From Sabellastarte sp. h YS-2021 (Eukaryota > Annelida > Polychaeta > Sabellida > Sabellidae), in assembly GCA_964017235.1 (NCBI GenBank), contig OZ024936.1, positions 58,517,028 to 58,581,027 of the forward strand: DNA of 64,000 nucleotides. Direction: 5' to 3'. Positions 1-9,330 of the stretch are shown here, one piece after another; the first letter of the stretch is position 1; each line of letters opens with the position of its first letter. The notes beneath the pieces were generated by a model that was not told where the DNA came from, searched no databases, and saw only the letters and a list, made by a program, of their open reading frames with translations. Position numbers and translations under genes: made by a program.

Positions 1-288
1 GCCACATACTAAATCTGACTGTATAGGTTTTGAGATTACATCTGGTATACCAGTGGTGTCATATGTGTCATACAGGGTTGAGGAGAGTGAAAATACAGCC
101 TCAGATGGCTGTATCAGGAAGTGCTGATATATTCTCAATTAAGGTAGATTCAAGGTTGAAAACCATATTGATTCACACAGGAGTCGCCACTGAAATGAAT
201 TTTAGTAGTGTGTTCCTTCAGAAATACACATGTAGCCCAAAGTACAGGTTCAGGGAGTGTAGTTGGCGAGAGATGCATACAATGCCAG

Positions 289-334
289 ATCAGCCCAAAC
301 CACCCCTTAAAGTTGGTCAATCTGGCTGAGATTT
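289..334 (+). repeat. Internal duplication within the monomer, copy A
   Basis: Positions 289-334 align without gaps to 620-665, an offset of 331 bp. Both begin with ATCAGCCCAAACCA (14/14 identical), followed by a diverged 9-bp stretch, then GTTGGTC (7/7), then a partly matching stretch ending in CTGARATTT. My count is 35 matches in 46 positions (76%). The preceding 19 positions do not match beyond chance. The offset is close to half the unit length, which suggests the 681-bp unit may descend from a dimer of roughly 340-bp repeats that has mostly decayed. Every intact unit carries this pair at equivalent positions. Confidence 0.75.
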
Positions 335-410
335 TCACAGGAAACTCAGTTTATATCAGAGACTGAATTTGTATTAGGCTGACCCACTCGAGGGTCACAT
401 TAAAAATTTC

Positions 411-459
411 AATTTCCGGGGTGTGGGGGGGCCCCATGCCACCCCTCAGGTAGGAAATT
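411..459. other. GC-rich imperfect hairpin with variable G-run (shown in U1)
   Basis: AATTTCC (411-417) pairs with GGAAATT (453-459). GGGGTG (418-423) pairs with CACCCC (440-445). TGGGG (424-428) pairs with CCCCA (432-436), leaving a three-G loop (429-431). Bulges are TGC (437-439) and a 7-nt stretch (446-452), all on the 3' arm. That gives 18 base pairs. GGGGCCCC at the tip is itself palindromic. The G-run is 7 in most units, 6 in U2, U8, U11, U20, U34, U36, U43, U55, U76 and U84, 8 in U87 and U94, 9 in U21 and U89, and 25 in U92. It is the main source of unit-length variation and fits replication slippage. It is not a recognisable transcription terminator; any structural role is inference. 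Confidence 0.8.
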
Positions 460-560
460 TCAAGTATATCCTAATATTGCCAATCTGAAGCCCAAATTTA
501 ATTTTATGCCTATTTTAATAAATAATGAGGATATTTTAGGCGCATTTTGAGCATTACATG

Positions 561-570
561 TCTGATCAGA
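561..570. other. Perfect 10-bp palindrome (TCTGATCAGA), one per unit
   Basis: TCTGATCAGA reads identically on both strands and sits in the AT-rich tail of every full unit. It contains a TGATCA core. U55 breaks it (TATGATCAGA, near 36997). It could be a dimeric protein-binding site or chance; nothing else supports a function. Confidence 0.5.
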
Positions 571-619
571 AATTATTTTACCAAAATATTGTTCTAAATA
601 TAGCCCAAAATAGATGTAA

Positions 620-665
620 ATCAGCCCAAACCAGTACCAAATGTTGGTCTATAAGTCTGAAATTT
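620..665 (+). repeat. Internal duplication within the monomer, copy B
   Basis: Partner of the segment at 289-334. It lies in the AT-rich tail of U1 and starts with the same 14-mer. The segment at 230-260 (AGCCCAAA then GTAC) resembles this copy with a 3-bp gap and may be a third, more decayed relative; that extension is weak. The whole of this copy is lost at the two 100-bp deletion junctions (1962/1963 and 4585/4586). Confidence 0.72.
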
Positions 666-1961
666 GGCCCAAAAATCACTTGCCACATACTAAATCTGAC
701 TGTATAGGTTTTGAGATTACATCTGGTATACCAGTGGTGTCATATGTGTCATACAGGGTTGAGGAGAGTGAAAATACAGCCTCAGATGGCTGTATCAGGA
801 AGTGCTGATATATTCTCAATTAAGGTAGATTCAAGGTTGAAAACCATATTGATTCACACAGGAGTCGCCACTAAAATGAATTTTAGTAGTGTGTTCCTTC
901 AGAAATACACATGTAGGCCAAAGTACAGGTTCAGGGAGTGTAGTTGGCGAGAGATGCATACAATGCCAGATCAGCCCAAACCACCCCTTAAAGTTGGTCA
1001 ATCTGGCTGAGATTTTCACAGGAAACTCAGTTTATATCAGAGACTGAATTTGTATTAGGCTGACCCACTCGAGGGCCACATTAAAAATTTCAATTTCCGG
1101 GGTGTGGGGGGCCCCATGCCACCCCTCAGGTAGGAAATTTCAAGTATATCCTAATATTGCCAATCTGAAGCCCAAATTTAATTTTATGCCTATTTTAATA
1201 AATAATGAGGATATTTTAGGCGCATTTTGAGCATTACATGTCTGATCAGAAATTATTTTACCAAAATATTGTTCTAAATATAGCCCCAAATAGATGTAAA
1301 TCAGCCCAAACCAGTACCAAATGTTGGTCTATAAGTCTGAAATTTGGCCCAAAAATCACTTGCCACATACTAAATCTGACTGTATAGGTTTTGAGATTAC
1401 ATCTGGTATACCAGTGGTGTCATATGTGTCATACAGGGTTGAGGAGAGTGAAAATACAGCCTCAGATGGCTGTATCAGGAAGTGCTGATATATTCTCAAT
1501 TAAGGTAGATTCAAGGTTGAAAACCATATTGATTCACACAGGAGTCGCCACTGAAATGAATTTTAGTAGTGTGTTCCTTCAGAAATACACATGTAGCCCA
1601 AAGTACAGGTTCAGGGAGTGTAGTTGGCGAGAGATGCATACAATGCCAGATCAGCCCAAACCACCCCTTAAAGTTGGTCAATCTGGCTGAGATTTTCACA
1701 GGAAACTCAGTTTATATCAGAGACTGAATTTGTATTAGGCTGACCCACTCGAGGGCCACATTAAAAATTTCAATTTCCGGGGTGTGGGGGGGCCCCATGC
1801 CACCCCTCAGGTAGGAAATTTCAAGTATATCCTAATATTGCCAATCTGAAGGCCAAATTTAATTTTATGCCTATTTTAATAAATAATGAGGATATTTTAG
1901 GCGCATTTTGAGCATTACATGTCTGATCAGAAATTATTTTACCAAAATATTGTTCTAAATA

Positions 1962-1963
1962 TG
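1962..1963. other. 100-bp deletion junction between U3 and U4
   Basis: The sequence runs from CTAAATAT directly into GTATAGG. It loses unit positions 602-681 plus 1-20 of the next unit, exactly 100 bp, including three GCCCAAA motifs and internal duplication copy B. Only one base of microhomology (T) is visible at the breakpoint. The spacing of equivalent points across the junction is 581 bp instead of 681. Confidence 0.92.
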
Positions 1964-4584
1964 TATAGGTTTTGAGATTACATCTGGTATACCAGTGGTG
2001 TCATATGTGTCATACAGGGTTGAGGAGAGTGAAAATACAGCCTCAGATGGCTGTATCAGGAAGTGCTGATATATTCTCAATTAAGGTAGATTCAAGGTTG
2101 AAAACCATATTGATTCACACAGGAGTCGCCACTGAAATGAATTTTAGTAGTGTGTTCCTTCAGAAATACACATGTAGCCCAAAGTACAGGTTCAGGGAGT
2201 GTAGTTGGCGAGAGATGCATACAATGCCAGATCAGCCCAAACCACCCCTTAAATTGGTCAATCTGGCTGAGATTTTCACAGGAAACTCAGTTTATATCAG
2301 AGACTGAATTTGTATTAGGCTGACCCACTCGAGGGCCACATTAAAAATTTCAATTTCCGGGGTGTGGGGGGGCCCCATGCCACCCCTCAGGTAGGAAATT
2401 TCAAGTATATCCTAATATTGCCAATCTGAAGCCCAAATTTAATTTTATGCCTATTTTAATAAATAATGAGGATATTTTAGGCGCATTTTGAGCATTACAT
2501 GTCTGATCAGAAATTATTTTACCAAAATATTGTTCTAAATATAGCCCAAAATAGATGTAAATCAGCCCAAACCAGTACCAAATGTTGGTCTATAAGTCTG
2601 AAATTTGGCCCAAAAATCACTTGCCACATACTAAATCTGACTGTATAGGTTTTGAGATTACATCTGGTATACCAGTGGTGTCATATGTGTCATACAGGGT
2701 TGAGGAGAGTGAAAATACAGCCTCAGATGGCTGTATCAGGAAGTGCTGATATATTCTCAATTAAGGTAGATTCAAGGTTGAAAACCATATTGATTCACAC
2801 AGGAGTCGCCACTGAAATGAATTTTAGTAGTGTGTTCCTTCAGAAATACACATGTAGCCCAAAGTACAGGTTCAGGGAGTGTAGTTGGCGAGAGATGCAT
2901 ACAATGCCAGATCAGCCCAAACCACCCCTTAAAGTTGGTCAATCTGGCTGAGATTTTCACAGGAAACTCAGTTTATATCAGAGACTGAATTTGTATTAGG
3001 CTGACCCACTCGAGGGTCACATTAAAAATTTCAATTTCCGGGGTGTGGGGGGGCCCCATGCCACCCCTCAGGTAGGAAATTTCAAGTATATCCTAATATT
3101 GCCAATCTGAAGCCCAAATTTAATTTTATGCCTATTTTAATAAATAATGAGGATATTTTAGGCGCATTTTGAGCATTACATGTCTGATCAGAAATTATTT
3201 TACCAAAATATTGTTCTAAATATAGCCCAAAATAGATGTAAATCAGCCCAAACCAGTACCAAATGTTGGTCTATAAGTCTGAAATTTGGCCCAAAAATCA
3301 CTTGCCACATACTAAATCTGACTGTATAGGTTTTGAGATTACATCTGGTATACCAGTGGTGTCATATGTGTCATACAGGGTTGAGGAGAGTGAAAATACA
3401 GCCTCAGATGGCTGTATCAGGAAGTGCTGATATATTCTCAATTAAGGTAGATTCAAGGTTGAAAACCATATTGATTCACACAGGAGTCGCCACTGAAATG
3501 AATTTTAGTAGTGTGTTCCTTCAGAAATACACATGTAGCCCAAAGTACAGGTTCAGGGAGTGTAGTTGGCGAGAGATGCATACAATGCCAGATCAGCCCA
3601 AACCACCCCTTAAAGTTGGTCAATCTGGCTGAGATTTTCACAGGAAACTCAGTTTATATCAGAGACTGAATTTGTATTAGGCTGACCCACTCGAGGGCCA
3701 CATTAAAAATTTCAATTTCCGGGGTGTGGGGGGGCCCCATGCCACCCCTCAGGTAGGAAATTTCAAGTATATCCTAATATTGCCAATCTGAAGCCCAAAT
3801 TTAATTTTATGCCTATTTTAATAAATAATGAGGATATTTTAGGCGCATTTTGAGCATTACATGTCTGATCAGAAATTATTTTACCAAAATATTGTTCTAA
3901 ATATAGCCCAAAATAGATGTAAATCAGCCCAAACCAGTACCAAATGTTGGTCTATAAGTCTGAAATTTGGCCCAAAAATCACTTGCCACATACTAAATCT
4001 GACTGTATAGGTTTTGAGATTACATCTGGTATACCAGTGGTGTCATATGTGTCATACAGGGTTGAGGAGAGTGAAAATACAGCCTCAGATGGCTGTATCA
4101 GGAAGTGCTGATATATTCTCAATTAAGGTAGATTCAAGGTTGAAAACCATATTGATTCACACAGGAGTCGCCACTGAAATGAATTTTAGTAGTGTGTTCC
4201 TTCAGAAATACACATGTAGCCCAAAGTACAGGTTCAGGGAGTGTAGTTGGCGAGAGATGCATACAATGCCAGATCAGCCCAAACCACCCCTTAAAGTTGG
4301 TCAATCTGGCTGAGATTTTCACAGGAAACTCAGTTTATATCAGAGACTGAATTTGTATTAGGCTGACCCACTCGAGGGTCACATTAAAAATTTCAATTTC
4401 CGGGGTGTGGGGGGGCCCCATGCCACCCCTCAGGTAGGAAATTTCAAGTATATCCTAATATTGCCAATCTGAAGCCCAAATTTAATTTTATGCCTATTTT
4501 AATAAATAATGAGGATATTTTAGGCGCATTTTGAGCATTACATGTCTGATCAGAAATTATTTTACCAAAATATTGTTCTAAATA

Positions 4585-4586
4585 TG
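4585..4586. other. Same 100-bp deletion junction between U7 and U8
   Basis: This breakpoint is identical to the one at 1962/1963: CTAAATAT fused to GTATAGG. Because microhomology is minimal, two independent identical deletions are unlikely. The junction was more probably copied by unequal exchange of a block of about 2.6 kb (distance between junctions 2623 bp). Confidence 0.92.
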
Positions 4587-6607
4587 TATAGGTTTTGAGA
4601 TTACATCTGGTATACCAGTGGTGTCATATGTGTCATACAGGGTTGAGGAGAGTGAAAATACAGCCTCAGATGGCTGTATCAGGAAGTGCTGATATATTCT
4701 CAATTAAGGTAGATTCAAGGTTGAAAACCATATTGATTCACACAGGAGTCGCCACTGAAATGAATTTTAGTAGTGTGTTCCTTCAGAAATACACATGTAG
4801 CCCAAAGTACAGGTTCAGGGAGTGTAGTTGGCGAGAGATGCATACAATGCCAGATCAGCCCAAACCACCCCTTAAAGTTGGTCAATCTGGCTGAGATTTT
4901 CACAGGAAACTCAGTTTATATCAGAGACTGAATTTGTATTAGGCTGACCCACTCGAGGGCCACATTAAAAATTTCAATTTCCGGGGTGTGGGGGGCCCCA
5001 TGCCACCCCTCTGGTAGGAAATTTCAAGTATATCCTAATATTGCCAATCTGAAGCCCAAATTTAATTTTATGCCTATTTTAATAAATAATGAGGATATTT
5101 TAGGCGCATTTTGAGCATTACATGTCTGATCAGAAATTATTTTACCAAAATATTGTTCTAAATATAGCCCAAAATAGATGTAAATCAGCCCAAACCAGTA
5201 CCAAATGTTGGTCTATAAGTCTGAAATTTGGCCCAAAAATCACTTGCCACATACTAAATCTGACTGTATAGGTTTTGAGATTACATCTGGTATACCAGTG
5301 GTGTCATATGTGTCATACAGGGTTGAGGAGAGTGAAAATACAGCCTCAGATGGCTGTATCAGGAAGTGCTGATATATTCTCAATTAAGGTAGATTCAAGG
5401 TTGAAAACCATATTGATTCACACAGGAGTCGCCACTGAAATGAATTTTAGTAATGTGTTCCTTCAGAAATACACATGTAGCCCAAAGTACAGGTTCAGGG
5501 AGTGTAGTTGGCGAGAGATGCATACAATGCCAGATCAGCCCAAACCACCCCTTAAAGTTGGTCAATCTGGCTGAGATTTTCACAGGAAACTCAGTTTATA
5601 TCAGAGACTGAATTTGTATTAGGCTGACCCACTCGAGGGCCACATTAAAAATTTCAATTTCCGGGGTGTGGGGGGGCCCCATGGCACCCCTCAGGTAGGA
5701 AATTTCAAGTATATCCTAATATTGCCAATCTGAAGCCCAAATTTAATTTTATGCCTATTTTAATAAATAATGAGGATATTTTAGGCGCATTTTGAGCATT
5801 ACATGTCTGATCAGAAATTATTTTACCAAAATATTGTTCTAAATATAGCCCAAAATAGATGTAAATCAGCCCAAACCAGTACCAAATGTTGGTCTATAAG
5901 TCTGAAATTTGGCCCAAAAATCACTTGCCACATACTAAATCTGACTGTATAGGTTTTGAGATTACATCTGGTATACCAGTGGTGTCATATGTGTCATACA
6001 GGGTTGAGGAGAGTGAAAATACAGCCTCAGATGGCTGTATCAGGAAGTGCTGATATATTCTCAATTAAGGTAGATTCAAGGTTGAAAACCATATTGATTC
6101 ACACAGGAGTCGCCACTGAAATGAATTTTAGTAGTGTGTTCCTTCAGAAATACACATGTAGCCCAAAGTACAGGTTCAGGGAGTGTAGTTGGCGAGAGAT
6201 GCATACAATGCCAGATCAGCCCAAACCACCCCTTAAAGTTGGTCAATCTGGCTGAGATTTTCACAGGAAACTCAGTTTATATCAGAGACTGAATTTGTAT
6301 TAGGCTGACCCAATCGAGGGCCACATTAAAAATTTCAATTTCCGGGGTGTGGGGGGGCCCCATGCCACCCCTCAGGTAGGAAATTTCAAGTATATCCTAA
6401 TATTGCCAATCTGAAGCCCAAATTTAATTTTATGCCTATTTTAATAAATAATGAGGATATTTTAGGCGCATTTTGAGCATTACATGTCTGATCAGAAATT
6501 ATTTTACCAAAATATTGTTCTAAATATAGCCCAAAATAGATGTAAATCAGCCCAAACCAGTACCAAATGTTGGTCTATAAGTCTGAAATTTGGCCCAAAA
6601 ATCACTT
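4586..6607 (+). repeat. Subarray block U8-U10, first copy of a 2.04-kb block
   Basis: U8 (from 4586) has a 6-G run and CTCTGGTAGG in place of CTCAGGTAGG. U9 (from 5246) has AGTAATGTG in place of AGTAGTGTG, and CATGGCACC in place of CATGCCACC. U10 (from 5927) has CCAATCGAG, which destroys the XhoI-type CTCGAG. The U8-U9 marker pair recurs exactly 2042 bp downstream in U11-U12. Confidence 0.85.
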
Positions 6608-9330
6608 GCCACATACTAAATCTGACTGTATAGGTTTTGAGATTACATCTGGTATACCAGTGGTGTCATATGTGTCATACAGGGTTGAGGAGAGTGAAAA
6701 TACAGCCTCAGATGGCTGTATCAGGAAGTGCTGATATATTCTCAATTAAGGTAGATTCAAGGTTGAAAACCATATTGATTCACACAGGAGTCGCCACTGA
6801 AATGAATTTTAGTAGTGTGTTCCTTCAGAAATACACATGTAGCCCAAAGTACAGGTTCAGGGAGTGTAGTTGGCGAGAGATGCATACAATGCCAGATCAG
6901 CCCAAACCACCCCTTAAAGTTGGTCAATCTGGCTGAGATTTTCACAGGAAACTCAGTTTATATCAGAGACTGAATTTGTATTAGGCTGACCCACTCGAGG
7001 GCCACATTAAAAATTTCAATTTCCGGGGTGTGGGGGGCCCCATGCCACCCCTCTGGTAGGAAATTTCAAGTATATCCTAATATTGCCAATCTGAAGCCCA
7101 AATTTAATTTTATGCCTATTTTAATAAATAATGAGGATATTTTAGGCGCATTTTGAGCATTACATGTCTGATCAGAAATTATTTTACCAAAATATTGTTC
7201 TAAATATAGCCCAAAATAGATGTAAATCAGCCCAAACCAGTACCAAATGTTGGTCTATAAGTCTGAAATTTGGCCCAAAAATCACTTGCCACATACTAAA
7301 TCTGACTGTATAGGTTTTGAGATTACATCTGGTATACCAGTGGTGTCATATGTGTCATACAGGGTTGAGGAGAGTGAAAATACAGCCTCAGATGGCTGTA
7401 TCAGGAAGTGCTGATATATTCTCAATTAAGGTAGATTCAAGGTTGAAAACCATATTGATTCACACAGGAGTCGCCACTGAAATGAATTTTAGTAATGTGT
7501 TCCTTCAGAAATACACATGTAGCCCAAAGTACAGGTTCAGGGAGTGTAGTTGGCGAGAGATGCATACAATGCCAGATCAGCCCAAACCACCCCTTAAAGT
7601 TGGTCAATCTGGCTGAGATTTTCACAGGAAACTCAGTTTATATCAGAGACTGAATTTGTATTAGGCTGACCCACTCGAGGGCCACATTAAAAATTTCAAT
7701 TTCCGGGGTGTGGGGGGGCCCCATGGCACCCCTCAGGTAGGAAATTTCAAGTATATCCTAATATTGCCAATCTGAAGCCCAAATTTAATTTTATGCCTAT
7801 TTTAATAAATAATGAGGATATTTTAGGCGCATTTTGAGCATTACATGTCTGATCAGAAATTATTTTACCAAAATATTGTTCTAAATATAGCCCAAAATAG
7901 ATGTAAATCAGCCCAAACCAGTACCAAATGTTGGTCTATAAGTCTGAAATTTGGCCCAAAAATCACTTGCCACATACTAAATCTGACTGTATAGGTTTTG
8001 AGATTACATCTGGTATACCAGTGGTGTCATATGTGTCATACAGGGTTGAGGAGAGTGAAAATACAGCCTCAGATGGCTGTATCAGGAAGTGCTGATATAT
8101 TCTCAATTAAGGTAGATTCAAGGTTGAAAACCATATTGATTCACACAGGAGTCGCCACTGAAATGAATTTTAGTAGTGTGTTCCTTCAGAAATACACATG
8201 TAGCCCAAAGTACAGGTTCAGGGAGTGTAGTTGGCGAGAGATGCATACAATGCCAGATCAGCCCAAACCACCCCTTAAAGTTGGTCAATCTGGCTGAGAT
8301 TTTCACAGGAAACTCAGTTTATATCAGAGACTGAATTTGTATTAGGCTGACCCACTCGAGGGCCACATTAAAAATTTCAATTTCCGGGGTGTGGGGGGGC
8401 CCCATGCCACCCCTCAGGTAGGAAATTTCAAGTATATCCTAATATTGCCAATCTGAAGCCCAAATTTAATTTTATGCCTATTTTAATAAATAATGAGGAT
8501 ATTTTAGGCGCATTTTGAGCATTACATGTCTGATCAGAAATTATTTTACCAAAATATTGTTCTAAATATAGCCCAAAATAGATGTAAATCAGCCCAAACC
8601 AGTACCAAATGTTGGTCTATAAGTCTGAAATTTGGCCCAAAAATCACTTGCCACATACTAAATCTGACTGTATAGGTTTTGAGATTACATCTGGTATACC
8701 AGTGGTGTCATATGTGTCATACAGGGTTGAGGAGAGTGAAAATACAGCCTCAGATGGCTGTATCAGGAAGTGCTGATATATTCTCAATTAAGGTAGATTC
8801 AAGGTTGAAAACCATATTGATTCACACAGGAGTCGCCACTGAAATGAATTTTAGTAGTGTGTTCCTTCAGAAATACACATGTAGCCCAAAGTACAGGTTC
8901 AGGGAGTGTAGTTGGCGAGAGATGCATACAATGCCAGATCAGCCCAAACCACCCCTTAAAGTTGGTCAATCTGGCTGAGATTTTCACAGGAAACTCAGTT
9001 TATATCAGAGACTGAATTTGTATTAGGCTGACCCAATCGAGGGCCACATTAAAAATTTCAATTTCCGGGGTGTGGGGGGGCCCCATGCCACCCCTCAGGT
9101 AGGAAATTTCAAGTATATCCTAATATTGCCAATCTGAAGCCCAAATTTAATTTTATGCCTATTTTAATAAATAATGAGGATATTTTAGGCGCATTTTGAG
9201 CATTACATGTCTGATCAGAAATTATTTTACCAAAATATTGTTCTAAATATAGCCCAAAATAGATGTAAATCAGCCCAAACCAGTACCAAATGTTGGTCTA
9301 TAAGTCTGAAATTTGGCCCAAAAATCACTT
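6608..9330 (+). repeat. Subarray block U11-U14, second copy of the 2.04-kb block
   Basis: U11 (6608) repeats the 6-G plus CTCTGG markers of U8, and U12 (7288) repeats both markers of U9. U13 (7969) is of the common type. U14 (8650) repeats the CCAATCGAG marker of U10. The second block therefore has one more common-type unit than the first, as expected after out-of-register exchange. Confidence 0.83.

Larger units (their letters stand above)
235..673 (+). repeat. Six dispersed GCCCAAA motifs per monomer
   Basis: In U1 the heptamer GCCCAAA occurs at 235-241, 293-299, 490-496, 603-609, 624-630 and 667-673, all on the + strand. I found no copy of its reverse complement in the unit. From base composition about 0.02-0.03 copies would be expected, so this is not chance. 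Most occurrences are preceded by A or G, and several have CTGAA nearby. The motif may be the remnant of a shorter ancestral repeat or a repeated protein-binding site; the sequence alone does not decide. Several shared unit variants fall in these motifs (GCCCC, GACCC and GTCCC forms). Confidence 0.7.
1..681 (+). repeat. Reference monomer (U1) of the 681-bp satellite
   Basis: U1 shows the full unit; its start is arbitrary. Composition by hand count is 126 C and 139 G, or 38.9% G+C, with only five CpG: in GTCGCC (185), GGCGAG (267), the CTCGAG site (389), CCGGGG (417) and GGCGCA (541). Landmarks are CATATG (61-66), CTCGAG (387-392), GGGCCC (429-434), AATAAA (517-522), a perfect 10-bp palindrome (561-570) and six GCCCAAA motifs. 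Positions 1-400 have fairly even composition, 411-459 are GC-rich and hairpin-forming, and 460-681 are AT-rich. U1 carries GGGTCAC where most other units have GGGCCAC; U5 and U7 share this. No ATG frame of convincing length, splice structure or promoter can be supported. Confidence 0.95.
1..4585 (+). repeat. Subarray U1-U7, two copies of a 100-bp deletion
   Basis: Units start at 1, 682, 1362, 1963 (first 20 bp missing), 2623, 3304 and 3985. U1, U5 and U7 carry GGGTCAC instead of GGGCCAC, a marker not seen later in the window. U2 has two private changes inside the 30-329 equivalent region and a 6-G run. U3 has a private GAAGGCCAAA change. U4 lacks one G near 2253, which makes it 1 bp short. 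U3 and U7 both end in the same 100-bp deletion. Marker recurrence at 2- and 4-unit spacing suggests local block exchange. Confidence 0.85.

Noticed and set aside
45..256. Possible RNA polymerase III A- and B-box-like strings (CCAGTGG; GGTTCAGGGAG), as in tRNA-derived elements
   Set aside because: The matches are loose and about 200 bp apart, far from tRNA-like spacing, with no tRNA fold or T-run terminator at a suitable place.
30..329. Repeated + strand open frame of 99 codons in every unit, as a gene family
   Set aside because: It begins at TTG rather than ATG, has no recognisable domain, and is present only because the repeat is homogenised. Changes across units are mostly amino-acid-altering, as under neutrality.
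150..338. Repeated - strand open frame of 62 codons in every unit
   Set aside because: It begins at GTG, overlaps the + strand frame in antisense, and its first ATG leaves about 42 codons. It is a shadow of the same repeat DNA.
411..459. Hairpin as a bacterial-type transcription terminator
   Set aside because: It is not followed by a T-run and has large one-sided bulges. The context is a eukaryotic satellite.
517..522. AATAAA polyadenylation signal in each unit
   Set aside because: It lies in an AT-rich stretch where such hexamers arise by chance, and no transcript, promoter or downstream GT-rich element can be supported.
1..681. Transposon, LTR or rDNA intergenic spacer origin for the unit
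   Set aside because: I see no terminal repeats, target-site duplications, transposase or reverse-transcriptase frames, and no rRNA sequence. An ancient non-coding element cannot be excluded without a database search.
1..681. CENP-B box or other known centromere motif
   Set aside because: No sequence close to the NTTCGNNNNANNCGGGN pattern is present in the unit on either strand, so centromere identity cannot be argued from a motif.
1972..2307. Longer 111-codon frame in U4
   Set aside because: It results from a single missing G near 2253 that shifts into another open frame. It is a private indel in a satellite unit, not a distinct gene.
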